A stretch of 64,000 nt of DNA from Oxytricha trifallax (GCA_000711775.1 ARYC01000829.1:1-64000), one strand, 5' to 3'. Positions 1 to 12,599 are shown, counted from the stretch's first letter. Made by a program: numbers and translations. The notes: generated from the letters alone by a model not told the origin.

Positions 1-590
1 CTCTTTCATCAAGTAAATAGCAGTGCCAGGTTTTTCTATAAAGTTAGAAGACTAAGCTTACTAGAGATGAATGGATGCTACTGCACTTCATAGAGCCAGG
101 TGTCACTAATTTTAATACCTTGCTTCTCTTTTTCTTCAGGAGAGATGCTGTAGCGTTTCTTATGAGTTTCTTAAATAACTTCATTAAAGTACTCAGGTTT
201 CAGAGTTGCAAGAACACCGAAGAAAAAGTTTCTTTCTGGCAACCAACTTATTAGAAAGATGTAGCTTTGATGGAAGGTAGAGAGCTACGTCCGGATCACT
301 CAAAGCATTGTCATATAGGTTTGTCACTGATATTTCATGGTAGTTAGGGTTCTCTATCATCCTAATTTCATTAGACTTAAAAGTTTTTTTTCTTCACTCA
401 GAAAGTATTTTAAGAATGAGATTTTATTTCCCTCCTAAGTTGGCAAGAACAATCCAACTATAATGGATTTATTAATCTTACGTAAGAACTCTTGCTATAT
501 CAAATATCTATAAAGGTCCTCTTTACTTCGGAATTTTCCTATTAAATCTTGAGATTATATTCTCTTCATTGCATCATTCATAGACTCCAT
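1..590 (-). pseudogene. TBE 22-kDa protein, partial and frameshifted
   Basis: Minus-strand reading starts at ATG 588-590 (MESMNDAMKRIQSQ) and runs off the window. It aligns throughout with the copy at 19562-20352, for example NPNYHEISVTNLYDNA against NYPEISVTNLYEDA, and LPSKLHLSNKLVARK against LPTKKQLSNKLPERS. The biochemical role of the 22-kDa protein is not known to me. The frame changes once at about 388-395, in a run of eight T (A on the coding strand), consistent with loss of one base in a homopolymer. The copy is therefore probably non-functional, although a sequencing slip in the homopolymer is an alternative. TAA/TAG codons must be read as Gln. Confidence 0.7.
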
Positions 591-779
591 CTTGCTTCCT
601 CTTTCTAGTAATATTAATGAAATTTAAAATTATGGATATCCATTCTAAGTTTATAAAAATTATACTACTAAATAGGGAGGACCTACTGGAGGTCAACCTT
701 GAAAAGATATGCGGAGAAGCATTGAAAAACTTGCTCCAAGTTTCACAGATTGTTTCCATATTTATCAATCTATCTCCAT

Positions 780-1012
780 TAAATTGCTTCTAATAATGTT
801 TAATTATTTTAGGATGTCCTCCAAATTATGTTCAAACTTTATTAGGAGTTAAATTTTATGGTTAAAACTTAATTAGGAGCATATTAAATTAAAAATGTTT
901 AATAACTTTACCTCCAAATTAAATTCAAACTTGATTTGGATGACTTCCTAGAAAAACAAAACTTTATTAGGAGTATTTTAATTTACTAAAATGCATTAAA
1001 TTCTCATAAAAT
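780..1012. repeat. Degenerate internal repeats of the TBE centre
   Basis: Between the two divergent TBE genes is a non-coding block with several imperfect copies of ACTTTATTAGGAG and AAATT..TTCAAACTT, in both orientations. The equivalent place in the complete TBE (about 19160-19390) and in the 1215-bp derivative (about 42990-43210) holds a comparable block built on GGTACTAATTAAGTTTT. The position between two genes reading outward suggests a shared promoter or other cis-acting centre; that is inference. Confidence 0.5.
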
Positions 1013-1153
1013 ATGTCAACTTACATTCTTTTATGGTTACTTATTTTTCTTAACTCTCAACAAAGAATTTACCAAAGTGTCTTATACTCTACTATTATAG
1101 TATACCTAGGTAAATTTTATCATTATTATAATATAATATATAAGCAAACTATA

Positions 1154-2598
1154 ATGAGCGCTAACCTTTTGAGAAGAGCGGCATTACTTGGATCAAGTCA
1201 ATAAAAGTTGTCATTCCAGCAACCAAGAAATGTAGAGACCAGAGACGCTTATACTCAGTGGGAGCCTATTATGACAACTTTGACCAATCTAGCTATGAGA
1301 TTTAAATATAAATTAAGCAGGAGGTTATCAAAGAAGCTGTGCAAATTGAGGAGGGTAAACAACCAGCCATAGACCATTAATAAATACCAGCCAAAGTTAA
1401 CTATTAATACAAAGAATGCAATAAAGTTTTCCCTTACAAGTCAACTTATAAGAGACACTTGAGAAATATACACAACGATATGCCAAGGTTATATCTCAAG
1501 CATTAAAAGAAAGATGGAAAGTATGTCTGTGAGTTATGTGAGAAGCCATATTCTCATACTAGAGACCTCAAAGTGCACTTAAAGAAAAAGCACAATTAAA
1601 GTTTTGTCTTTATTCATGAACCTACAGGGAATAGATTCCTCTAAAAGAGGAGATCAAGAAACCCAGTGGAGTCTCTTAGAGTTGAAGTCTAGAAGTAAGT
1701 TAAAATGAAGAAAGCAGTCAAGAACTTTCCAGTCTCTGAGATCAATAAAATCATGGTTAAAATAGAGGCAATGAAGATTCCAATATTAAAAATTATTGAC
1801 TTAGATTCTTGCCTAGAAAGCTACCTCACTCTTGAAGATAAAATAGAGAAGAGAGTCATTACTGATGACTAATATGCTTACAAGATATATCCTTTCAATT
1901 ACTTCCTTGCTGATGACAAGTTCCAAATGGAATTTGCTAATGAGTATTATGCTCTTTAAAAGGCAAAGTTAAATGAGTGCAGGCATATCATCTAGCTTGA
2001 TGCTATTTTACTTGGTAAAGATCATGTAGCCTTCAGGCTTCCTTTACTTGAAATGACTTACAGAGAATTCTTATCTGACAATAGATGTCAGAGATAAATT
2101 GGCTAGATAGTATAGCAGATAGTTGAGGGGATTGAAGAGCTTCACAAGCTAGGTTATGTTCATAGAGACTTAAAGCCAGAGAACATCATGATAAACTTTC
2201 AGCCTCTTAGAGTTTATATTATTGACTTCAACAGAGCTCAAAGAGTGCAAGCCTCTGCATAAGGAAATGTATACGGCACTCCTGGATATTTCCCAGAGAG
2301 AGAAGATTGGAGAGATGGAGACACTTAATGGGATATCTGGGCTCTAGCAGTAATAATAATAGAGAGCGACATGCCAAGAAATGATTACTTTAGCTGCAGG
2401 GATGAGAGAGATTCTAAGCAGAGAATCAAACAATATCTTGATAAAAATAAAATAAATGGAGGTCTCAGAGAACTTGCATACTCAACTATTATCAAGCCAA
2501 GCTAAGAGAATTAACAAACAATAGAAACAATCAAACATCAACTTAGAAAGATAAAATTCAGAGAACTGCCACATGACTCTAAGCTTATGTTTGTGTGA
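1154..2598 (+). pseudogene. TBE 57-kDa protein (C2H2 zinc finger + protein kinase), frameshifted
   Basis: The start is at 1154 (MSANLLRRAALLGSSQQK), which aligns with the start of the other copy (MAANLNRKAVSLGSGQSQ). After about 30-50 codons the homologous reading moves to another frame and stays open from about 1316 to TGA 2596-2598. That frame shows two C2H2 fingers (CNKVF..H..H and CELCEKPYSH..H) and then a protein-kinase domain with HRDLKPEN catalytic loop, a DFNRA motif in place of DFG, and GTPGYFPERE in the activation segment. The altered DFG suggests an unusual or inactive kinase; the other copy has DFKRA, so this is a family trait. The frame change suggests this copy is broken. Confidence 0.8.
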
Positions 2599-2762
2599 AA
2601 TATTTTAAAAACTCGCTTGTTATACTCACTTAAATTACTAATATTTAAACATTAAACCCCTACATAAACCCTATTAAAACCCTAATAAAGTATGCACTAA
2701 TAGTCTACTTTTATCAATCAAAAACTCAATCAAACTACTGAAAGGGTTTTGGGGTTTTGATT

Positions 2763-4440
2763 ATGAAGCCAAAGCTCAAAATGATGCTCATTATAAAAAA
2801 AGAGAGTGCGTTATTCTTTGATTTCTTTATTGTATCAAACAGCACACCGAATGCTGGAAAATAAACTGAGAATATTTGCAAGTTTTTGAAGCATAAGAAT
2901 ATCACAGCTATTGGACTGACTTGTAAAAAACTTCTGATAAAATACTGATTTTCATTCCAGTACTCAAACTCTTACTCGGATTGAAACGGCAATTTAAATT
3001 CACCTCTAGTTGCCAAGTTTTAAAACCAGAAGTATAGACTGTAGCTTGAAAAGAAGAATATCAAGATATCTAGATAGTAGTACCATTAAAGTCCCCAATG
3101 CTTAGTCTTTGTGAAAACAAGGAAATGATGAATTAAAATCTATAGTATGAGTAAATAATATGAATATATTACCCAGAAAAATCTTATTAAATTTAGACAC
3201 AGGCAAAGTGTGTAGGACGAGAAAGCTATTATTCTTAAGATTACAATTGCTGATTTACTAAAAGGAAAATGTAAAAAAATTGATGTCTTACTCATATTTT
3301 TATAATTTAAAATGGGACTATTTATTCAATATTTGCCCCAATAATTGTAGTGAATATAGAATTTTATTCTGAATCTAAAATGTTTTATAATAATTAATAT
3401 TAATGATGATTAATTTGTTTAAAACAATTATCAGGGCGATAATTTAATTTTGATTACTCATCATATAAAGTTGGATATATAGTGTAAAATCTCCCAGGTT
3501 CAGTATTCAAAAACCCAGTGATATCTCTAACATGTTAAAAAATGTAAAACCCAGCATGTTTGTAGTTAATATTATAAGTCATGATCTCAACTCCAAAGTA
3601 TAGCATATTATCGTCTTCAAACCATCCAGCATTTTTCATGTCCTCTAGTCGACTTTAAGCTTCCTTAAATGTTTTATTGCCTAATAAAATTTCTGTGAAG
3701 CCCCCAACTGCAAAAGCACCTCCATCATCTTAATGATAGTAAATTTTGCTGCTATTTTTCACTTTTAAGGGTTCTCTATAGTCAGGATAGTCTGCGCTTT
3801 CAATCGTAAATCTCTCTGGCATTATTGAAGGAAGCACTTTATAAGTGTTTTTATCTGAATTTTTAATCACACTTTTTCGCTTGTAAGTTACTCTAAGCCC
3901 CACGAAGTAATTGAAATTGTTGATAAAATGAGTGGTCTCGTTTTCCAAAGACCTCAAGTATTACACATCAGTTATATATGGATTTGATGCTGTAATTTTA
4001 GTAGGCTCGTCAAAGATCATAGGCAGCATCAAATCGCGCATATAGATGTAAATATCATCTCCTGACACTATACTCTGTCTAGTTGAATCGTTGTTATCAT
4101 AGGCGGTCTGGTCGAATAATCTCACCATAATCGTGCTAATTTTCTATTAACTAGAAAAATCACACTCTGTCATTATCATAATCACGAACAAGAAAGACAA
4201 GATCACGTTGCTACAGAAAGATTAATGATAAAAATCAAAATGTTTGTTACAATATGTTGAAGAAATGTGATTCAAAGGGATCCTCTTCTTGCTCATCCTA
4301 TTCTTCTTTTTATTCTAGGTAAATCTCCCGTTCTAAATCCTCATCGTTTATCCGAATTTCATCCTTGATTCTTTCAAATTATTCATCTCTTTACTTTTTC
4401 TGGTTTTCTTCCTCTTATTGCAATAATAAAATATAGGTAT
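2763..4440 (-). CDS. Polycystin-2/TRP-like cation channel, fragmented
   Basis: The first block (about 4296-3440) starts plausibly at ATG 4294-4296 with a membrane segment (NVILSFLFVIMIM), then the extracellular polycystin domain (STRQSIVSGDDIYIYMRDLM, FKEAQSRLEDMKNAGWFEDD). A second block (about 3140-2763) carries later membrane helices and the S4-S5 region (YWNENQYFIRSFLQVSPI, then FFIMSIILSFGFII). Such channels conduct Ca2+/cations, often in cilia. The spacer 3440-3150 is AT-rich and is an IES or intron, possibly containing a further helix. An acidic, Gln-rich stretch reads in another frame upstream of 4296 (to 4440) and may be the N-terminus joined by splicing or excision. The gene is cut at 2760 by the TBE; the pore helix and the rest must lie to the left or elsewhere. 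Confidence 0.7.
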
Positions 4441-5699
4441 TTTTAAGTGACTCTAATAAAACTATATAGTCAAAATTCTATAATTCCCTTATAGTGTAAA
4501 CAAAGTTTAATCTTATTAATATAGGGAAATATCATTTGTATTACTTTTTTAATATTATTTTAATAAGTTTTTTTAATTATTAATAATAATTCAGCAATAA
4601 ACTGTTTCAATTTCTTTAATATTAAACCTTCTAATACATAATAACTATAGTATTAAAAAAACAATTAAATATTTATCAGCTAGCAATCTCTTGATTAAAG
4701 CATGATCATGCATCTCATTATCTTGGTTATTTTCACTTGGCCCACCAGTCACCGAGAATAAAGTTGTTAGTCTATTCAACCCCTAATCTAAATTAAAATG
4801 CTCATATATATGATTAAAATAATAATATAATATTTATATATAAAAAATCGGATTTACATTAATGATATAAATATAAGCAGAACTTTTTGAGGATAAACTC
4901 ATAAAGAGTAATATAGATAAATAATTTGCCTTATTTTTTTAATTAAATGAACACTATAAATTATAAAAGTTATTTTAACTAAATGATCCTCTTGCAAGGA
5001 ATTGACTCTAACTTTTAGAAAATTATTCTATTGAGTGTTATCTTAATGAATACTCTCTTTATTCAGTTTTATATACTATTAAAGGAATAAAAATAATATG
5101 TGTAAATAAATCAATTAAATTTAATTTATAATAATTTTATAAAGTTTTATTTCATTTTTCAAATTGTGTGAAATTTAATTTAAGATATTAGTATTTTAAA
5201 TCTAATAACTATCTTATACAGAAAAAAGTTCTTTAAAAAGTGAATTTGAAGTACAAATCTTGTAAAAAATTTCCTCTATAACATGAACTTAAATATATCA
5301 ACACCGGAAATATAATGGTAACTTTGGAGAGGGAATCTCGGTTTTTATAGATAATATTTTAAACTTAACAAATAATTAAAACTCTAGCAATAATCCACAA
5401 CTTCTCCCATTTTAGAACTCTTTTGCTTTAATTGCAACTCAGGCATGTTAGTAAGTGATGATGAGAATTTATCCAGTACGTATATTTGATCCTATTAAAA
5501 AATGAAATATTAATCAAAAATTTGATATGAAAATATGCTTTGAAGTATCCAATAAAACTGAATAAAATTATTACATCTTTATTGTGGAGGAGTTTTGAAC
5601 TATCAGTCATATTCAAATTTGAAGCTTGTGTATCAGTTCGCTTGTTTATGTCCTATTTTAATAAGTTAGAATTTCGTAGATATATATTTGATTTTTCTC
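4441..5699. other. AT-rich spacer without recognisable gene
   Basis: Very AT-rich sequence with short frames only. Nothing in it resembles the coding blocks on either side. It probably separates two macronuclear loci and would be expected to be eliminated; that is inference. Confidence 0.5.
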
Positions 5700-7482
5700 A
5701 TTATTTAACCATAAAAGCTAATTATTATTCTACAGGTTTTTAACTTACCAAGTTTAGAAGTAAGGATCTGGTATACGGCATTCTTGATTGATCTGTAAAA
5801 ATGTTTAAATTTAATATGTTTGATACATACCATCAAGCTAATTACTGGGAAATTCTACTAAAATCTCTTCTTCTCTCATGACATCACTAGCACTGAAATC
5901 GTCATCTTTATCCAAACTGTCATCCACATATTTCTGAAAAGCTTTACTGCTGTTATGTTTGTCTTGTTGCTGGCTTGGTTGCGATTTATAGGGGATATGC
6001 ACTTAAACTGGGTTATCGTCTAATAATGAAACATGTTAAAAAGTAAAGTATGGAGACATAAAGGATTAATTTATCATATTTATTAGGAATTGTATAGACT
6101 TACCCTCAATTATGTCAAGGTCCACAGATTCAAAACTACTCTCGCTTTAAGGTTTGACTTAACGCTTTTAAATTATTTATTAGTTTTTTTCTTTTCTGTT
6201 TTTAGAGCTTGATGAGCTATTACTACTTCTACTGCTACTACTCTCACTATACAAAGAATTGTTTTAAATTACAGGAAAAAGATTTTAGAGAACCCAAAAA
6301 TTGATGAAAGTTAACTTACCTTGTTTCAGTCTTTAATTCTTCATCCTCATCGTTTTCTTTCTAGTCTTCAGTCTATTGTGCTAATTACTTGACCCAGGAT
6401 CTGATATTCTGATTGGATGGAAATTGTGAGGGTCTACGGAAGAAACTACTCATTTTTCCGCCAAGCGTTCCTCCTCTACGCACTGCAGAACTTCGTGGAC
6501 TGAACATCTTGTTATTGGCATTGTCTTAATTTCTATATTTCTTTAAATAATCATTTAAAATGATGAAAAATCTTGGGAATACAACCATTAATTTCATAAA
6601 TTTCTACCTGGAGTAGTATCTCTGGAAAACCCTGGGGATACGGCATGAAAATGTGGGGTATTTTCAGTTTCTAAAATATCCTCAGACCTCTTAGCATCAC
6701 TCTCAAGTATTCTTTAATTTGACCCTAGTTATGGTTTCTACTGATTCAATTTAGAAGAAAAAGTATTATTTTAAGTTTTTTATTCTACTTAAGCTGCGTT
6801 GAAATCTATAATTTACTTGAATGTTGAAGGTACAGCAGTATTTTTAGGTTGATTTTGTGAAAGTTAAGACTACATCTGTTAATTTGGTAGTTTTTAAGAC
6901 TCTTTTTTATGCACAGGGGATTCGAGGAAATTGAAAATTTGTTTCTTGAGGTCAGCCATCATTCCAGGGGTTTCTGCATTATTTGAAATTATTGAACTTA
7001 GAAAAGAAGGTTTGGTATTGTAAATATAATTAAAAAAAAGTTAATTTTTAATGAAATGCGATATTACTTTGTTTATTCTCCATATTTCTTCCTTAAAATT
7101 TAGCAATGTTATTAATTCAATCATAAACCATAAAATAGATTATGATTATTTATATTTCTTTTCTAACAATACCGTTATTGTTAAATTGAATTGGATTGAA
7201 TTTACTCTAGCTTTTGACGTTAGGCAAATCCATGAGCTAATTTGAGTCAAAATTATTCAAACTACTACTATTCCCCTCCTAATGTTCCAAACTTTTACTT
7301 TAGCCCCCCTCCAAATACTTATTCACCGACTTCTTATTATTTTAAGTTTTTTATTTTTGAAATAGAGGTCTGTCTGTCTATGGCCCACCATCATCTAAAT
7401 CTTCGAAGTAGTCTCCATCGATATTATTGTTAAATTATTGATCGTTTAGACCATCGTCGAAGGAAAAGTTATTGTCATTCAT
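5700..7482 (-). CDS. Ser/Gln-rich disordered protein, multi-exon
   Basis: The start is at ATG 7480-7482 (MNDNNFSFDDGLNDQQFNNN). Coding blocks are about 7482-7190, 7010-6605, 6525-6315, 6245-6102, 6030-5832 and 5796-5750. Probable introns are small and GT-AG; for example one reads GTAAGTCTATAC...CATTATTAG (about 6101-6031) and others begin GTAAGTTAAC and GTATGTATC. The product is hydrophilic with Ser-rich runs (SESSSSRSSNSSSSS), Gln/Asn stretches and basic patches, and has no domain I recognise. All blocks are on one strand in order. The gap 7190-7010 may be an intron or an IES. I cannot propose a function. Confidence 0.65.
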
Positions 7483-7899
7483 TTTTGAAATTAATTTAAA
7501 TTTCTCTTATAATTTTATACTTATATTTTTGAATTAATAAAAATCAAATTTAAAAATATACCTCTCTACCATAATCTTATTTAGTTAATGATAATTCTTT
7601 ATTTGATTTTATAAACATCAAATTTACAATCATAATATAGATTTTGATTTTTATAATAAAAAATATTATAATTAAATATTCAATCTAAACAATTGTAATC
7701 ATAATTTCTCAAGATCTATATTAATAATATTAAGATCTTTTTAATATTTTTTTTATTTTGGCTAAAATAGTCTTAGTAAATATGCTGGCATTAATAAGGT
7801 AATTGAATTAGTAATTAGTTTAAACTGAAATAAAAAAAAAGAATAGCTAATCTAATTACTGAAATAACAAATATATTATTATTTAAAAACAATTATAAA

Positions 7900-10250
7900 T
7901 TAGATTTAATGCGCATTTATTAAGAAAGAATCGAATAACCTTGAAAGTACTGGTTTCAATAATTTCATGCCAAGGTCTTAAAATCTTTGCAAAAATAATA
8001 CATAAATTCATTAATAATTCTTAATCAACAAATGGGTCATTCGATAGAGGCTTAAATATAACCTTTTGTTCGGGTTCAACAAATTTCTTTTATAATTAAT
8101 CTTATATTAAAAGGAAAAATTATTTGAACTGAAAGTATATTTGAGTTATGGATATTTTATTTTATTGTAAATATTTAACAAAGGCCTTAATATGATGAAA
8201 ACTTTGTAAATTTCATACAATACCTTCTCTCTTAACCAAAACTAATAGAAAAACATAAAACAGCCAAAAAAAAAATATGATTTAACTAAATAAAAAGCAG
8301 CGAAATTTTTTAAGATGGCTTTAATAGTCAAGGTTAAAAGATCACATACAAACCGCACTATTTTTGATATAGTAAAGATATTCATTTAAAAAGAGTTGGT
8401 AGCTTTGTTGTGTATGTTACGAATTCTTAGGAATGATTTCAAATACTTAAGGAGATACAATCAGTAAAAATATTAATGAAATAATTATGACGATGATCTC
8501 TTCAGGACTTTTGGATGAGTTTCTTAAAAATTAGATAAGAACCTTAACTTCAGTAAGATTTTTATTTGCAGAAATGGTACCTGATGTTCAAAAAAGGAGA
8601 TTTCATAACGAAAATGTTTCAGAACTGCAAATTATTAAACAATGTTATCAAGTAAAATTTTGGAGGGTTAATTTTGGTAAGTTACGAATACTGTACTGGT
8701 AGAATTGGACGAGATTGAAAAAAAATCAAATAAAATGTACAGATTAAGAGGCCATTTTAACAACAAATGATCGAGACTTTCAGTTAATATTTCTAATCAA
8801 TCTTGGCTGTTCTTTTTTTTAAAGAAGACGCACTTGGATTTCTAAATCGCATAACACTTGATTAGCAATTAAATTTATTATAAATCTAAAGAATAATTTT
8901 TAACAATAATACCATTTCCTTTGATATATTTATGCCTCAGCTTAATCATATCCTAAAATAGGCTAAACTGGTGAGCACCAAGAATTGAAATATATTTGCA
9001 TTATAACTATAAAGTTGAATCTTAAACTCGCTCATCGATTTAAACTCATTTACGCAGAGCTAATGATTTGAATTACCAGATAACCACACTTAACTACTCA
9101 TATTAACTTATAATACATATATTTTATAGTTTTATCAATTTTGGAAAGACAACTGAAGATTACACATATTCACTTGCCATTTAAAGCGTTTTCTTATTAA
9201 TTTGAGCTTAAAGAATTAATTCAAGCAATTATCCCCTCAGATAATGAAAACTTGAAGCTACTTCTCTATACATCAATATCTTTAAATATAATATTCTAAA
9301 TTAAGTAAAAATAGAAATCATGATTAGATTTGTCGTACTAAGTAAAAAGTAATTAAGATTTGAGGGCTAGTGATCCATAAGCATCAATTTCAATATTCTT
9401 GGAATTAGTTAATCATTAAAAGCAGACATAGGAGCTCATATAAAAGTTTTAAGTATAGTTAATTTGCAAATCAGTGCCCCATTCTATTTACAAATTAAAT
9501 TTTAAAGAAAAGTATATTAAAGTATAGTTTAATTTTTCATTTTTTTATAAATAAGTAGAAAGCTCTATCAAAACAGGTATGATTACAACAGAATTGTATT
9601 TCAAAGTACTTGTAAAGCTAAAACTTTAAGAATACGATTGTACAACCAAACAAATTAAATAATCTCTAAAAATCTACTTTCTTGATTAAGTATTACTATG
9701 AAGAGATGTTGAAATAACTATTTTTTCTTTACTCTCAATCAATAAAATTGAAAGATTGATTTAGTAATTTTCTTATAGACCAATATTATTATTAAATAAT
9801 AACTTGGCTATAAATTATAAAGCAAATATGAATATGTAATTTAAAGTACGGATTTAAAAAATGCAAATTTTATGAAGAAAATAAGATTCTATTTAGTGTG
9901 TGCAATTCCTCATTAAACGTCTTATTTAAATTGATTATTGCGCTAGTATGAATTGGTGCATCATCATTTAAACCTTATAAATTTCTAAATATAATACTCT
10001 GGTGAAAATTTTACATAAAATTATATACAGGATTGCTTAACAGGTTAACATTGACTTTATATTGATTTATTTTTTCATAAAATCTAGGCGGTTAAAATTA
10101 AAAAAATTACTCTGCAATCTTTTTCTACTATTTGAGTGAAAAATCATTCTAAGCAACAAAGTTTGATAGAAACATATTTACAAATATTTTATTCATAAAA
10201 AAATTATAATAAAAGATTAAGGAATAATATAACTTAATTATAGGATCAAG
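7900..10250 (+). other. AT-rich stretch with weak plus-strand coding signal
   Basis: Several plus-strand frames stay open for 50-135 codons when TAA/TAG are Gln (for example about 8430-8860 and 9140-9310, with helical text such as FELKELIQAIIPSDNENLKL). However, base composition is as AT-rich as the spacers, and with TGA as the only stop, open frames of 60-80 codons are expected by chance. The segments could be pieces of a fragmented helical-repeat gene or mere noise. No family was recognised. Nothing else was seen in this interval. Confidence 0.25.
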
Positions 10251-10303
10251 ATCTTAAATTTAATTGGAAAAGTAATTAAATTTAGTGATGATTGGGTTTT
10301 GAT

Positions 10304-11632
10304 TCACTCTTAATCTTGATTTTTATCAGACTGATGCTATTGATGTACTTTATTGAAGTCAGTGTCTTTGTTTAAAGTACTCTTGATCGTCTATTATGGA
10401 ACTTTTTACATTGCCACTCTTAATTAAGCATGAAATGCTAGCTGATACTCAAAACCCCAAAAACCCTTTCAGTAGTTTGGTTGAGTTTTTGATTGATATG
10501 AGTAGATTATTAGCGCATATTTTATTATGGTTTATGTAGGGGTTTAATGTTTAAATATAGTAATTTAAGTGAGTATATAAAGCCAGTTTTTAAGATATTT
10601 CACACAAACATTAGCTAAGAGTCATGTGGCAGTTCTCTGAATTTTATCTTTCTAAGTTATAGTTTGATTGTATCTAGTGTTACTTCATTTTCATTACTTA
10701 GTTGATTATTGTAGTTTATGCAAGCTCTCTGAGGCCTCTATTGAATTAATTTTTATCGAAATATAAATTATGCGCTTATAGTATACTTTTATCAATCAAA
10801 AACTTAATCTAACTACTGAAAGGGTTTTGGGGTTTTGACTGAATACTCTCTTCATGCTTAGAATAAAATCCTTACACAATTTTTATTATTCCGTCAGATT
10901 CAGGGGTAAGCTACTCTAAAGATTTGAAACTAAAGACTAAGTTGCCCATAAAGGTCGAGAGAAGTAAAATACTAAAATAAGTTTATGGATTATTAAAAAT
11001 ACTTACTCGCGATTTTTTGTGAATTCCAATTTCAATTACTTCAAAGTTTCATTAAATGCAGAAATGAATCCCAAATTTTGCTCAACAACTTATCCCTCGC
11101 TGTCTTCCTTATTCCCAAGCGATAATTTAATTAAAAACTAAAATTTTATCATCAATTTGGCTTTCAAAATAGTTTGTTTGCACTTTGATACTTTTATTTA
11201 GTATTTTTAATTTAGCGAAGAAGTGATTCTTTTAAAGTCATCTAAACTGGTAAAGGGCTTAAGAAATTCTTAAATATATTCTATGATTTCAGTAAAACCA
11301 GTTGCAATCATTTAGCTCTACTTTGAAGTCTTATTACGTTATAATTACTTCAATATCGATTAATTTGCAACTAGCATTGAAGTAATCTCAGGAAGTGTTT
11401 TCATAAATTTTTATACAAGATCTTCTGATTAGATCCGATTTATTGTGAAGTCTTCCTCTACTTTTTTATAATCATCATCCAGCTGTTGCCTTGCCTTTTA
11501 TTTTCGTTTTTCTTTTTCTTGATTTCTTTTTTCTTCTTCAATTGTCAATTGCTTATCTTGCTTGAAGAAGCTTCCTTTGTATTCATCATTTTTGGGTCTG
11601 TTAAATTTGATAAATCTGCTTATTTGTTCCAT
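10304..11632 (-). CDS. Unidentified protein split by a mini-TBE
   Basis: The start is at ATG 11630-11632 (MEQISRFIKFNRPKNDEYKG). Exon 1 runs to about 11014, an intron GTAAGTATTTTTAA...TATTTTAG spans about 11013-10979, and exon 2 runs 10978-10838. There the 388-bp element 10450-10837 intervenes, and reading continues 10446-10304 to TGA. When the element and one ACT copy are disregarded the frame is continuous: ..HEESIQ before and YQLAFHAQLRVAM after. The protein is about 300 residues, charged N-terminally (EEEKRNQEKEKRKQK), then mostly helical, and ends in a Gln-rich tail. I do not recognise the family. Confidence 0.75.
10450..10837. mobile_element. Internally deleted TBE (388 bp) inside a coding block
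   Basis: Starts CAAAACCCCAAAAACCC and ends GGGTTTTGGGGTTTTG, with flanking ACT at 10447-10449 and 10838-10840 as a 3-bp ANT target duplication. The left 170 bp match the reverse complement of the right end of the TBE at 1-2759, including the last codons of the 57-kDa kinase gene (ELPHDS on the minus strand), and the right end repeats the terminal sequence. It keeps both termini and a little of the 57-kDa gene but no transposase, so it is a non-autonomous, MITE-like derivative. Confidence 0.9.
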
Positions 11633-11879
11633 TTAATTCTTGTGTAAACTTTTTAAGGATTTTTAAATAGGGGGGGGGGATCTGAAAAAGAAAAATCAAA
11701 ATTTTTATATGGAAGGATACTCAAATTAAATTTTTACTATGAACATTTTAGTTTTAAAGAGGATAAAAGATTTTATAAAGTATGTAGTGTTTAATATTAT
11801 AATCAAAAATATTTTGAGAAGATATTATCTTCCCCGCCTTTAAATTGGATATAAATTATTATTTACTAATTTTACATTG

Positions 11880-12486
11880 TCAGACGCAAGATGTTTAGTG
11901 TTATTATCTGAACTGGATATATTATTATCATTTTCATTTGAATGGGATTTACCAGAACTTTACCGTGAGGCTGAACTCATTTCATCATCATCATCTTCAT
12001 CCATATTTTGTGAAAGTTATTAGTCTGACTGCCCCATTTTTGCAGAGAACCCTTAATTCTCTTAATCATAAACCCCAAAATCTTTTTTTTTAAATTTCAA
12101 AAGACCAACTAATAAAAATAATAATAAAAAATCTTGCCTAAATTTTAAGTTTTTTGTTGATTTCAATATCTTTTTTTTTTTTAATTTTTTTGTGTAAATT
12201 TATGAAAAATTATATTTTAAGTAGGATCAAATTAAAAATGTAATATTATTATTTTTTAAAAACATGATATAATTTACTTTGAATTAATTTAAGGTGTTGA
12301 ATATCTACCCTCTTGTGTCGGACCCAATCCTGTATTCTACCTTTTTTGGAGCTCTTCCATTTCTGCCAACTTTCGCTCCTCTTCCTACTATTTGAAAAAC
12401 TCTTCGTCGTCGCTTTCTCCAATGAATGTATTTCTTCTTCTTTTCTTGCCTACTTGATCTCGAATATTTCTGATTTTCTCTTCCAT
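11880..12486 (-). CDS. Charged hypothetical protein block(s)
   Basis: Block one (12486-about 12296) starts MEEKIRNIRDQVGKKRRRNT and continues with an acidic coiled-coil-like stretch (FFKQQEEERKLAEMEELQKR). Block two (12037-about 11880) reads MGQSDQQLSQNMDEDDDDEM and then Ser/Asn-rich text. They are separated by an AT-rich gap (possibly intron or IES). The frame of block one is also open upstream into the end of the HIRA-like gene without a TGA, so these blocks could be its C-terminal extension instead of a separate gene. No function assigned. Confidence 0.45.
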
Positions 12487-12599
12487 TTTACTTATTAAAT
12501 ATATTCCCTTCATTTATTCTCTATTTAATATGCATTTCAACATCTCAATTTTCAATTTAAATATTTAGCAGATAATTCCTCCTTCATTTTATGACTTAT

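Larger units (their letters stand above)
1..2759. mobile_element. TBE transposon, right part (left end outside window)
   Basis: The right terminus is a G4T4-type end at about 2743-2759 (GGGTTTTGGGGTTTTG), the known mark of TBE elements of spirotrich micronuclei. It is followed by ATT (2760-2762), which fits the 3-bp ANT target duplication of the family; the left copy is not in the window. Inside are the 22-kDa gene (minus, 1-590), a non-coding centre (about 780-1010) and the 57-kDa zinc-finger/kinase gene (plus, 1154-2598). The transposase gene should lie further left. The element interrupts the polycystin-like gene that resumes at 2763. The terminal 100 bp closely match the ends of the short element at 10450-10837, so both belong to one TBE subfamily. 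Confidence 0.9.

Noticed and set aside
2770..3130. Plus-strand frame beginning MMLIIKKESALFFDFF
   Set aside because: The minus strand of the same block encodes recognisable polycystin helices that continue the neighbouring gene.
11669..11680. Run of nine or ten G as a possible element terminus
   Set aside because: No inverted partner or target duplication nearby; resembles the fold-back tips only by being a G run.
12070..12082. AACCCCAAAATC as a TBE terminus
   Set aside because: Too short, and the adjacent sequence does not continue like any TBE end.
12313..12498. Plus-strand hydrophobic 61-codon frame
   Set aside because: Antisense to a charged minus-strand coding block with better composition.
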